DNA from: Frankia alni ACN14a
Lineage (GTDB): Bacteria > Actinomycetota > Actinomycetes > Frankiales > Frankiaceae
Reading direction: 5' to 3'
Length of the DNA stretch: 64,000 bases
Assembly: GCF_000058485.1 (NCBI RefSeq)
Contig: NC_008278.1
Span: 800,962 to 864,961, forward strand
Within the stretch, counting starts at the first letter, position 1. Each line of letters begins with the position of its first letter. Below are positions 42,048 to 50,659 of this stretch, piece by piece. Below the pieces are notes generated by a model. It searched no databases and was not told the origin of the DNA. It worked only from the letters and a program-made list of their open reading frames with translations. The position numbers and the translations under genes were made by a program.

Positions 42048-43808
42048 ATGATGTACTTCTGCCTGGCGGTTGCCGGGCTGATACTGATTGCAGGAGTTCT
42101 CGGTCTGCTCCGCGGACGAGCCGAGTGGGCATGGATCCACGATCGCCGTCGGGCCGGGATTGTCACCGGCGCCGGCTCGGTGGCTCTCGTTGCGTTCGGG
42201 TTGCTCGCGACGCACGGTGTCGGGACCGGCGACGGCGGCGATCACGATCCGGCCTCGAACAGCGTCTTCCTGGTTCCGCCCGGGTCCGGCTCGTCCTCGT
42301 CCTCGTCCTCGCCTGGCCGCGGCGGCCAGGCGGACGTCCAGGTGCAGCAGGATCCGACGAAGGGCGACAAGGCCTATGCCCAGCCCACCGACGACGTGAC
42401 CAACGGCCGCGCGCCGGGCGGCTCGAATCACCCGCCGGCCACCCCGGCCAGCCGGGCGCGGGCCGGAGCTGCGGGCCTGGTGGCGGGCGTGCCCCGGGCG
42501 CCCGCCGGACCCCAGCGCGCCGGCGGCGCGAGCACGCCGCAGCGTGGGACGACCGGCCAGCCCCCGAAGACGGACCGGCCACCGGCCGCCTCCCCCGCAC
42601 GCCCCGGTGGCACGGCCGTCCGGACCACCTCGCCGCCGCGCGGCGGCGGGGCGGGCTCCGCACCCTCCACTCCCACCGGGCCCAAGGGCGGCCAGACCCC
42701 GACCGGCAACGGCAACACGGGTGGCTCCGGTGGCTCCGGGGGCTCCGGAAGTGGTGGCTCGGGTGGGTCCGGTGGCTCGGGCGGTTCCGGGTCCGGTGGC
42801 TCGGGTGGGTCCGACGGTTCGAGTGGTTCCGGTGGTTCCGGTGGTTCGACTGGTTCGGGTGGTTCGGGTGGTTCGGGTGGTTCGGGTGGTTCGGGTGGCG
42901 CGGGCGGCGCGGGCGGCGCGGGCGAGTCCGAGGGCCCTGCCAGGCCCGTGCCGAGCAGACCAACCCCGAGAAGGCCCGCAACGAGCAAACCTGCACCGAG
43001 CAAACCTGCCCCAAGCAAGCCCGTGAGCCGGCCCGCACCGACCAAGCCCGCGCCGACCAGGCCTGCAACGAGCAGACCTGCACCGACCAAGCCCGTGAGC
43101 CGGCCCGCACCGACCAGGCCCGTGTCGAGCAAGCCCGCGACGGGGAGACCTGCAGCGGGACGGTCCGAGACGGGCAGTCCCGAGACGAGCAAGCCCGTCA
43201 CAGGGTCTTCCGGCGGTGGGGCGCCTCGCCCCACCGCCGGCTCGTCCATTCCTCGCGCCTCGGCGCGTCCCCAGCCGATCCCGCCGAGCGACGACGGCTC
43301 CCCGCCCGGCCGGTCTGAGGACGAGACCGACGGTCCGTCCTCCACGAGGTCCTCGGCCGGAACCTCCCGTCACGACGGCAACCGCCCCACCTACACCGGG
43401 CGTCCGACACCCCCGCCTGCGCCGACCGGCGGCGGGGGCGTCGGATCTGGCGGTTCGGTCGGATCTGGCGGTGCGGGTGGGTCTGGCGGTTCGGGCGGGT
43501 CCGGCTGGCCCGGCGGCGGAGGTGGGGCGGGTGGCGGAGCTGGATCGGATGGCGGAGCTGGGGCGGGTGGCGGAGCTGGATCGGGTGGCGGAGGTGAGCC
43601 GGATGGCGGAGCTGGATCGGGTGGCGGAGCTGGGGCGGGTGGCGCGGGCAGATCTGGTGGCGCTGGTCGTTCTGGTGGCCTGGGTGATTCTGGGGGCGTT
43701 GGCGCTGGTTCCGATGCCGGGACGGGAGGCTCCTTCGGCGGAGGAACCGGCACGGCCGCCGGTGCATCCGCCGGCGCCGGACGTGCCGGTCTGATCGCGC
43801 GGCGTTAG
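42048..43808 (+). CDS. Two-TM protein with Gly/Ser- and Pro/Lys-rich tail (paralogue A)
   Basis: 586 residues from ATG 42048 (ATG 42051 next to it). Two TM helices (about 3-22 and 38-56) are joined by LRGRAEWAWIHDRRRAG. The rest, ~520 residues, is low-complexity: polar spacer, GGS repeats (~225-290), KPAPS/RPAPT pentapeptides (~305-370) and GGGAGSG repeats (~490-540). The tail topology cannot be told; if extracytoplasmic, it could span the cell wall. The N-terminal module is shared with the gene at 44029. No known family recognised. Confidence 0.7.
   Translation: MMYFCLAVAGLILIAGVLGLLRGRAEWAWIHDRRRAGIVTGAGSVALVAFGLLATHGVGTGDGGDHDPASNSVFLVPPGSGSSSSSSSPGRGGQADVQVQQDPTKGDKAYAQPTDDVTNGRAPGGSNHPPATPASRARAGAAGLVAGVPRAPAGPQRAGGASTPQRGTTGQPPKTDRPPAASPARPGGTAVRTTSPPRGGGAGSAPSTPTGPKGGQTPTGNGNTGGSGGSGGSGSGGSGGSGGSGGSGSGGSGGSDGSSGSGGSGGSTGSGGSGGSGGSGGSGGAGGAGGAGESEGPARPVPSRPTPRRPATSKPAPSKPAPSKPVSRPAPTKPAPTRPATSRPAPTKPVSRPAPTRPVSSKPATGRPAAGRSETGSPETSKPVTGSSGGGAPRPTAGSSIPRASARPQPIPPSDDGSPPGRSEDETDGPSSTRSSAGTSRHDGNRPTYTGRPTPPPAPTGGGGVGSGGSVGSGGAGGSGGSGGSGWPGGGGGAGGGAGSDGGAGAGGGAGSGGGGEPDGGAGSGGGAGAGGAGRSGGAGRSGGLGDSGGVGAGSDAGTGGSFGGGTGTAAGASAGAGRAGLIARR
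42972..43160 (+). repeat. Degenerate minisatellite, about 12 units of 15 bp
   Basis: Units like CCGAGCAAACCTGCC and CCGACCAAGCCCGCG encode KPAPS/KPAPT pentapeptides of paralogue A. Confidence 0.8.
43515..43658 (+). repeat. Minisatellite, 8 units of 18 bp
   Basis: GGCGGA recurs every 18 bp from 43515 (43533, 43551, 43569, 43587, 43605, 43623), with a final diverged unit at 43641; unit GGCGGAGCTGGATCGGGT. Confidence 0.93.
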
Positions 43809-44028
43809 GCGGCCGATCTGTCCCACCGCGCTCGCAGCCGGCGCCGTCGAACCGCCGGTGCGGGCAACGGTCCGCCTGGGGCTCGGCGGGTACGGATCGT
43901 GCCGCGCCGCGTCGGCGGGAGACCGGTTGGGCGCCGGCACCCCGACACGGCATCCACGGTATCGGTGGTACTACTCTGGGTGAGTTACGGTTCGGGCTCC
44001 CGTGGAGACGATGCGACCTGGGGGCCTG

Positions 44029-45378
44029 ATGTCGGTGTTTGCCATGGCCATGGCGCTGCTCGCCGTCGCGGTGATGCTCGTCGGCATCGCCGGCACCCTA
44101 CGCGGGCGGGTGGGTTGGGCCCGCATCTCCGGCCGGCGCCGCGGGTTGACCGTCGCGGCCGGCGGGTTCACGGTCGCCGTGACCGCCTTCGGCTTCTCCG
44201 CCCCCGCCGGTTCGGGCGGGGACGACGTCCGGCTCGGGACGACCAGCGCCGCCGACACCCGGCTCGGGCTCGGCGACCAGCCACAGCGCGACGATCCGCG
44301 CTGGCAGCCGGGCGATCCGCAGATCTCCCCCCTGCCGACGCTGCCACCGTTCCCCGGTTCGCTCTACGGCTCCTCCCCGGAGGCCACGGACGGAGCCACC
44401 GCCGCGGACGGTTCCGAGCAGGCGGCGCCGACGTATCCGGGCTCGTCCCGGGACGGTGCGCTCGACGAGAACGGCCTGGCCGCCGGCGATCCCACCCGCG
44501 TCGACCGGGGCGGGGACACCGACCAGGACGAGGAGCGATTCGCCGCGGACCCGGACGGCGGCGACCGCGACGGGTGGGACGACCGGCCCGGTCGCGGACG
44601 CACCGGTTCCGGCCTGGACGGAGGGTCGGCCGGTGACGACCCGGACGGCTACGCCTACCGGGACGAGACCCGACGCGGCGCCGCCGCTCCCGGGGCCGAC
44701 GGCTATCCCGGAACCGGCGAATATCCCGGAACCGGCGAATATCCCGGAACCGGCGGCCACCGCGGAACCGGCGGAGATCCCGGAATCGGCGGATACTCCG
44801 GAACGGGCGGATATTCGGATACCGGTGGGTACCTCGGCGCGGGCGGCCATCCGGGGGCCGGTGGGAACACGGGGGCAGGCGGGTATTCGGGGGCCGGTGG
44901 GTATTCGGGGACGGGGGGGTACGTGGGAGCCGGCGGGTATCGGGGCGCCGCAGCCCGTCCGGCCGGTGTGGACGCCCCCGCCGGCACCGCGGCGCAGGGC
45001 GCCGCGCCGCGCGCCGGGACGCGACCCGGGTCTCGAGGGCCGACCGGCGCCGGGGGAGCGTCGGAGGCGGGCGCGGGCACCGCGACGAGCGGTCCGGGCG
45101 ACACCACCCCGCGCACGCGGGGGCAGAACCGGCCCCCTGCGGGCTCCGGCTCGACGTCCGCTGCGAGGTCCGTGTCCGGCGCAGGCCCCCGCAGCCCGGA
45201 GGCTCCCGATGGGCGGGCCGCCGCAGGCTCCGCCGGGGCCGGGGCCGGGAGCGGGGCACAGCCCGCGGGTCCGGCGGCGCCGGGCGGCGGTCGGGCGTCG
45301 GCGCAGTCCGGCGTGGTCGTCGGGCAGCTGCCGCAGGTGCGGGTCGACCCCGGGATCGCGGGAGTCGGTCACGGCTGA
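44029..45378 (+). CDS. Two-TM protein with Gly/Tyr-rich repeat tail (paralogue B)
   Basis: 449 residues from ATG 44029 (GGGGG upstream; GTG 44002 is an alternative). Two TM helices (about 2-23 and 38-57) flank LRGRVGWARISGRRRG, matching paralogue A in layout and key residues (LRGR-x2-WA-x-I-x2-RRR, then G-x3-V and FG). The tail has an acidic region and fourteen hexapeptide repeats GYPGTG/EYPGTG/GYSGAG (residues ~225-308). Ends with VVVGQLPQVRVDPGIAGVGHG. Adjacent duplication with diverged tails suggests surface or wall-linked proteins; function unknown. Confidence 0.7.
   Translation: MSVFAMAMALLAVAVMLVGIAGTLRGRVGWARISGRRRGLTVAAGGFTVAVTAFGFSAPAGSGGDDVRLGTTSAADTRLGLGDQPQRDDPRWQPGDPQISPLPTLPPFPGSLYGSSPEATDGATAADGSEQAAPTYPGSSRDGALDENGLAAGDPTRVDRGGDTDQDEERFAADPDGGDRDGWDDRPGRGRTGSGLDGGSAGDDPDGYAYRDETRRGAAAPGADGYPGTGEYPGTGEYPGTGGHRGTGGDPGIGGYSGTGGYSDTGGYLGAGGHPGAGGNTGAGGYSGAGGYSGTGGYVGAGGYRGAAARPAGVDAPAGTAAQGAAPRAGTRPGSRGPTGAGGASEAGAGTATSGPGDTTPRTRGQNRPPAGSGSTSAARSVSGAGPRSPEAPDGRAAAGSAGAGAGSGAQPAGPAAPGGGRASAQSGVVVGQLPQVRVDPGIAGVGHG
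44701..44952 (+). repeat. Minisatellite, 14 units of 18 bp
   Basis: Fourteen in-frame hexacodons of the type GGCTATCCCGGAACCGGC; the early copies are nearly identical, the later ones diverged. Confidence 0.95.
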
Positions 45379-45462
45379 GCCGCGAACGGAGCCGTACCGC
45401 CGGTCGTGGTCGGTGCCGCGGAGTGCTTGATCGACCGCCAGGCCGGGACGACGGTCAGGCGG

Positions 45463-46014
45463 TCAGGCGGACGGCGCCGACACCGCGCGCCGGGCCGCGA
45501 CGAGGGCGCTCACCGCCGGGAGGTTCACCGAGCCCCAGGCGTCGAGCTGCGTGGGGAGCTCGGCGAGCGCCGAGTCGAGGACGAACAGCCCGGTGGTCGG
45601 GCAGGCTGCGCCGATCTCGACGAGCACGGGGCGCAGGTGCACCTCCACCGCCAGGGCATGCTGCGGCGCGGCGGCCACCTGGACCGGGATGGCCGGCAGG
45701 CCGGCGAGCTCACCGCCGCCGATCTGGTCGAGGAGCAACTTCAGCAGCCCGGTGTAGGTCGCCTTGTAGGTGGGCGTGGCGATGATGAGGACGTCGGCCG
45801 CCCGGATGGTGGCCAGGGCCGCCCCGACGGTCGGGTCGCCCCAGCCGAGGAGGCCGGAACCCAGCTCGCCGACCTCGATGACCTCCGCGGACGTCTCGAA
45901 GCCGCTCGCGGCCAGCGAGGTCGCGACGCGGCCGGCCACCGCCTCGGCGACCTGCCTGGTCCGGGACGCCGCCTTCGGGTTCCCCACGACGCTGACGATG
46001 CGGCACGGCTCCAT
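45463..46014 (-). CDS. NADPH-dependent FMN reductase
   Basis: 183 residues from ATG 46014 with GGGAGG about 9 nt upstream. Flavodoxin-like fold: IVSVVGNPKAASRTRQVAEA (phosphate loop GNPxxxSRT), DVLIIATPTYKATYTGLLK and LLDQIGGGELAGLPAIPVQV. Matches the SsuE/MsuE-type NAD(P)H:FMN reductases that feed reduced flavin to two-component monooxygenases. No monooxygenase partner is adjacent; the LLM enzymes of the window lie more than 20 kb away. The 346-nt upstream gap (46015-46360) shows no gene. Confidence 0.85.
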   Translation of the reverse strand: MEPCRIVSVVGNPKAASRTRQVAEAVAGRVATSLAASGFETSAEVIEVGELGSGLLGWGDPTVGAALATIRAADVLIIATPTYKATYTGLLKLLLDQIGGGELAGLPAIPVQVAAAPQHALAVEVHLRPVLVEIGAACPTTGLFVLDSALAELPTQLDAWGSVNLPAVSALVAARRAVSAPSA

Positions 46015-46360
46015 CGGGCTGCCTCCCTGTCCGGTCGCGGGCCCGCCCGCGAGTCGCTGGAACCGACGGCGTCTGTTCCCGGTGTCGGCCGGCCGCAGTC
46101 TATCTGCGATCCGTCGGTACACGGCAACAGTCAGGCCTGCATCAACCCGGACGGTTACACGATGATGGCCGCTTTGTTGCGCCACCCGCGGCACCTCCGG
46201 GACACCCGGTGGCCCGGCCAGATCGGGCCGCGCGGCGCACATGCCGATCCGGCCCAGGCATCGGTGCCGGAGCCGGATGGGCGTGGTGCGGAAATGCCGG
46301 GTTTGGCGTTCGTCGAAGGCGGGAAGGTCGCGTCCGCCATCCTCGATGCCGCGCCGGCGG

Positions 46361-46570
46361 TCAGCGGGTGTGGAGGGCGAAAGTGTAGAAGATGGCGAGC
46401 GGCCACAGCAGGGTCGCGACGAGGGCGGTGAAGAAACTGCTCAGCGCGTGGCCGTCCCAGTCCGTGAAGTTCCAGTAGTCCTGGCTCGCGGTGATGACCA
46501 CGCCAACGATGAGATAGAGAAGCGTACCGAGGCTGATGCTGCTGGTTCGGGTCCCAACCCGGGTGGCCAT
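46361..46570 (-). CDS. Small two-TM hypothetical protein, 69 residues
   Basis: ATG 46570 preceded by AAGGAGC. Two TM helices (about 15-30 and 45-66) separated by DYWNFTDWDGHA. Short cytoplasmic ends. The strong Shine-Dalgarno and clean hydrophobic pattern support a real gene. Family not recognised. Confidence 0.65.
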   Translation of the reverse strand: MATRVGTRTSSISLGTLLYLIVGVVITASQDYWNFTDWDGHALSSFFTALVATLLWPLAIFYTFALHTR

Positions 46571-46648
46571 GACTGCTCCTTCGGCGGGGGCGATATGTGA
46601 CTGTCGCAGGATTACCCGCTATCAGCCCACCTACACGCACCTGTCCGG

Positions 46649-47769
46649 TTAGGCCTTATGCCGGAATACCCCTTCGGGCGCCAGGAGGGCCGGGCCGGCC
46701 GGGGGCCGCTCGGGCGAACCGGCGAGGCGGGGCAGCGCATCGAGTGCACCCCGGTGGCGGACCGTCCAGGCCGCCGCGGCGAGGCCCGCTTCGACGGCGG
46801 CCAGAACGATGCCGGATGGCCGGGTGGCCGAGGCGGGCACGTGGAGCCGGCCGGCGTCGGTGGCCGGAGTGTTGGTGTCCGTCGTGTCGGTGTCGGTGTC
46901 GGTGGCGGTGGCGTGGGTGTCGGTGGCCGGGGCGTCGCCGGCGAACAGGACGTGGGTGAGCGCGGCGGTGAACGCGTCCGAGGCGGCGGTGGTGTCGACG
47001 ACGGTCGTCGGATGGGCCGGACGGGCCCAGGACCGGGTGCCGTCCCAGACGGCGACACCGTGCTCCGCCCGGGTGACGCACACAGTGGCGTCCCGAACCG
47101 ATGACCGAACGCGGCCGCCAGCTGAGCCCCGGGACCGTCGGCCGCCGGATCGCCGGCCGCCGCCAGCAGCAGCCTGGCCTCCTGTTCGTTCGGCGTGGCG
47201 ACACTCACGCGGTCCCAGGGCAGGTCGACGAGGGCCGCCGCGGCTGCCCGCTCGGGCGGCGCGGGATGGACGACCAGCGCCGCGCCGGCCGCCAGGGCGT
47301 GGTCGACGGCCGCCCGCACGGTCGCGGGCGGCGGGTCGAAGGTCACGATGACCGCGCGGGCGGAACGGATGGCCTCCCGAGCGGGGGCCAGGTCGGCGGG
47401 GGTGAGCTCGACCGCCTCCGCCCAGCGGCAGAGGAACGCGGTGCGGCCGTCCGGGTGGGCGAGCACCACGCAGACGGGGGTCGCCGCGCCGGGACGGACG
47501 GCCATCGTGGCTGCGTCGACCCCCTCGGCTCGCAGCGCCGCGAGCAGCTCGCGGCCGGTCGTGTCCCCACCGACGACGCCGACGGCGCGGACCGGCACGC
47601 CGCGGCGGGCGAGCGCCACCGCCTGGTTCAGGCCCTTGCCGCCCGGCCGGGTCCGCACGGCGTCGACCCGAAGATCGTCCCCCCAGGCCGGCAGTGTGTC
47701 CGTGGTGACGATGCAGTCGAGGCAGAACCCGCCGATGACCACCACGCCCGACCCGCTCACCGGGTTCAC
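46649..47769 (-). pseudogene. PfkB-family carbohydrate kinase, frameshifted
   Basis: From GTG 47769 the first frame gives a ribokinase N-terminus: VVVIGGFCLDCIVTTDTLPAWGDD, RPGGKGLNQAVALARRG, ATPNEQEARLLL, up to FGHRFGTPLC. The rest (VTRAEHGVAVWDGTR, VVDTTAASDAFTAALTHVLF) is in another frame ending at 46649. Removing one TG from the (TG)3 tract at 47079-47084 would join them as FGTPLCVTRAEHGV. The catalytic motif is DTTAASDAF rather than DTTGAGD. A TD-repeat loop (46865-46935) sits near the end. It could be a true pseudogene, a slippage variant or a sequencing error. Confidence 0.75.
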
Positions 47770-48131
47770 GGTAGCCGGCCGACCCCGGGGACGGCGTGCA
47801 GATACCGTGCAGTCGGCGCGGAAGCCCGGGGGACAGAGGATACTCAGACCACGGATGAGCCGGAGTCCCGGGGTTGGAGTGTAACCCGGGTGTGGGCTGA
47901 TACGGCCTTCTTTGTGGCCTTCTCCTGTCCCGGTCGGACCTTTTTGTGGGTATGTGCAGTGCCGCTCGGAACCTTTGCCGCGCCCCGACCTGCACACCAT
48001 TGTCGTCCACCCGATAACGTACCGCCGTGCCTATTTCCTATCCCGTCGCCGCGCGGGCGACCCCGCCACCGCTGCCGATCGTCCCGAATATTGCACCATC
48101 AAAATCCGTGTACCTCGGTCCGTCGAACGTC

Positions 48132-48452
48132 ATGCCACATTCCGACATATTCCCGTTCCTGGCCGTTCTGGTCGTCGTCCTGGCCGGCCTGCTCGTCGCC
48201 CGGGCACTGCGAACCGCCCTGGTCCGACGGCGGGCCGGCTGGTCCGTCGGCGGTCAGACCGGTGACCATTCCTCCGCCTGTGCGACCAGCCCGGACCAGT
48301 CCGCTCCCTGGCCTCTGGCCCGCTTCGCGAGCGAGAGAATGCCGTTCGACAACCAACTGCTCGGCCGGACCGCCGAGGCGGCCAGCGCCCTCGTCGCCAG
48401 AATCTCCGCCTCGTCCAGATCACGCGACCGCATCGCCGCCGACGCCTGGTAG
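48132..48452 (+). CDS. Possible small single-TM protein
   Basis: ATG 48132 opens a frame with IFPFLAVLVVVLAGLLVARA, a convincing TM helix followed by basic residues (LRTALVRRRAGW). The minus strand here is not protein-like, but no Shine-Dalgarno is seen, and from 48254 on the frame overlaps the 3' end of the convergent TPR-like pseudogene. The 484-nt gap 47770-48253 holds nothing else. Confidence 0.3.
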   Translation: MPHSDIFPFLAVLVVVLAGLLVARALRTALVRRRAGWSVGGQTGDHSSACATSPDQSAPWPLARFASERMPFDNQLLGRTAEAASALVARISASSRSRDRIAADAW

Positions 48453-49245
48453 AGCCGCACGGCGGCGAGCGCGCCGGACGCCCGGGAGCGGCCGAACAGA
48501 TCGGCGGCCTCATCGAGGCGCTGTTGGCCCTCGTCCACAGCGCCCGCGGCGACGAGCGCCGCACCCCCGAACGTCGGCAGATAGCCCGGATGAATGCCGT
48601 CGAGGCTGTAGCCCAACGAACCCTGGGGCAGCTTCGCGGCGATGGCGTCCGCCGAGCGCAGCACGGCCACGATGCCGTCCGTCGGCATGTGCCGGCGGCC
48701 ATGATGTGCGCCTCGGTGGTGATCGCAAGGATCGCGGTGTGCGCGTGCGGCGCAGCGGCCCGAGCGGTCCGGGCGAGCTGCAGGCCGTCGAAGGTGCTGT
48801 CGAAGGAGTAGGCCGCCAGTTCGGCCAGCACGACTCCGGCGTGGGCGGCGGTGGTGGCGTCCCCGACGTGTTTCGCGAGGACCAGCGCCGCCCGCGCCGC
48901 GATCGTCGCCCGGTTCGGCTGCCCGCTGTCGCCCTGGGCGACCGAGGTCATCAGGAGGATCCGGCCGTGCGCCCGCAGCCAGTCCTGACGCAGGGCCGAA
49001 CCCAGCCGCCAGCGCCCGATGGTGCGGGCGTGGTGCTCGAGGGTGGCGAGCCGTTCGACGAGCTCCGCCGGCGGGGTGGTCTCCCAGCGGCGGGCGAGGG
49101 TCTCCAGCGTGGACTCGACCTGCTCCAGGGCTACCCGGCTGTCCGCCGCCGAGGAACTCATGTCGGCGGCACCGCCACCGAGGAGTGCACCGACGACGAG
49201 CGCGCTCGAGGTGACGAGCGTCCGGCGGTCCGTCGAGGCGTCCAT
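48254..49245 (-). pseudogene. TPR-type protein, frameshifted
   Basis: ATG 49245 (AGGAG upstream) starts a helical-repeat protein: RRTLVTSSALVVGALLGGG, ALEQVESTLETLARRWE, HAGVVLAELAAYSFDSTFDG, up to HIMAAG. From about 48692 the continuation (MPTDGIVAVLRSADAIAAKL, VDEGQQRLDEAADLFGRSRA, DLDEAEILATRALAAS) is in another frame ending at 48254. Restoring one C would read AAGHMPTDGI. It resembles the TPR halves of actinomycete XRE-type regulators but has no HTH. The hydrophobic N-terminus may be a signal or just a helix. Confidence 0.65.
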
Positions 49246-49471
49246 GCGGCACTCCTGACGGTCGCGACCTGGCGGACCCGGCACGTGTACGGCATACCTG
49301 CACGTGCAGCCATGATGTTCTCCGCCCGAGGATCTCAACTCAGTTAGCCAACGATAACCGCTCAAAGCTTGTTATGTCGGCTCGGCGCTCACTTCGGGAC
49401 TTTCGTCGGCCGTTTTCCACCACCGTGGTGGTGTTGTGCACCGGCTTTGCCCGCGCCTGTCCGCGGTGGAG

Positions 49472-50650
49472 CTAAGCGGAACGGGTCGAAAGTCCGTCCA
49501 GGGCGCGGCGCAGATCGGCCGCGAGGTCGTCGGCCGATTCGATGCCGACCGAGAGCCGGACGAGCTCCGCCGGCACGGCGAGCGGCGAGTTTACGACCGA
49601 CGCATGCGTCATGCTGGCCGGATGCTCGATCAGGGATTCCACTCCGCCGAGTGACTCGGCGAGGGTGAACAGCCGGGTCCGCCCGCACAGTTCGACCGCG
49701 GCCCGCGGGCCGTCCCGCAGGGTGAGCGAGACCATCCCGCCGAAGTCGCGCATCTGTTTGGCGGCGATGCCGTGCCCGGCATGACCGGGCAGGCCCGGGT
49801 AGTACACCGTCGAGACGGCCGGATGCGCCGCCAGCAGGGTGGCGACACCGCGGGCGTTGGCGCAGTGCCGGTCCATCCGCACGGCGAGCGTCTTGATGCC
49901 GCGCAGGACGAGCCAGCAGTCGAACGGTCCGGGGACGGCACCGGCCGCGTTCTGCAGGAATCGCAGCTGCGTGCCGAGTTCGGGATCGCTGACCACGATC
50001 GCGCCGCCCACGACGTCGCTGTGGCCGCCGAGGTACTTCGTGGTGGAGTGGACCACGGCGTCGGCGCCGAGGGCCAGCGGCTGCTGAAGGTAGGGCGAGG
50101 CGAACGTGTTGTCCACGGCGAGCAGTGCGCCGGCGTCGTGGGCGAGCGACGCGAGCGCGGCGATGTCGGCGATCGTCAGCAGCGGGTTCGTCGGCGTCTC
50201 GCACCACACCAGCCGGGTCACGCCCGGGCGGACCGCGGCCCGGGTCGCCTCCAGGTCGGTGAGGTCGACGCTGCTGTGCTCGACCCCCCACTCGCCGAGG
50301 ACCCGGGCGATCAGCCGGTAGGTCCCGCCGTAGGCGTCGGCCGGGATGATCACATGATCGCCGGGGCGGCACACCGCCCGCAGCAGTGTGTCGGTCGCCG
50401 CCATGCCCGCGGAGAAGGCGAGGCCCACGCGGCCGCCCTCCAGCGCGGCGAGGCAGGTCTCCAGGGCCGCGCGGGTCGGGTTGCCGGACCGGGAGTACTC
50501 GAATCCGCCGCGCAGGCCGCCCACGCCGTCCTGGGCGAAGGTCGAGGACAGATGGAGGGGGGGCGCCACCGCGCCGGTGCCCGGATCGGGATCCTGCCCG
50601 GCGTGGATCGCGATCGTCTCGAACCCGTCGGCGAACTCGTCGGTGCTCAT
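49472..50650 (-). CDS. metB: Cystathionine gamma-synthase/lyase (PLP)
   Basis: 392 residues from ATG 50650. Cys/Met-metabolism PLP fold: FETIAIHAGQDPDPGTGAV, YSRSGNPTRAALE, FSAGMAATDTL, ETPTNPLLTIADI, VDNTFASPYLQQPLALGAD and the PLP-lysine block VVHSTTKYLGGHSDVVGG. The C-terminal FTLAESLGGVESLIEHPASMTHAS is typical of MetB/CGL enzymes. Synthase and gamma-lyase activities cannot be separated by sequence alone. It follows the cystathionine beta-synthase gene by 9 nt, so both probably form a transsulfuration operon linking homocysteine and cysteine. Confidence 0.9.
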   Translation of the reverse strand: MSTDEFADGFETIAIHAGQDPDPGTGAVAPPLHLSSTFAQDGVGGLRGGFEYSRSGNPTRAALETCLAALEGGRVGLAFSAGMAATDTLLRAVCRPGDHVIIPADAYGGTYRLIARVLGEWGVEHSSVDLTDLEATRAAVRPGVTRLVWCETPTNPLLTIADIAALASLAHDAGALLAVDNTFASPYLQQPLALGADAVVHSTTKYLGGHSDVVGGAIVVSDPELGTQLRFLQNAAGAVPGPFDCWLVLRGIKTLAVRMDRHCANARGVATLLAAHPAVSTVYYPGLPGHAGHGIAAKQMRDFGGMVSLTLRDGPRAAVELCGRTRLFTLAESLGGVESLIEHPASMTHASVVNSPLAVPAELVRLSVGIESADDLAADLRRALDGLSTRSA

Positions 50651-50659
50651 GACGCCACG

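Noticed and set aside
42163-43345. Long antisense frames opposite the two-TM paralogue A
   Set aside because: They mirror the low-complexity tail; the plus strand has the TM head and a plausible start.
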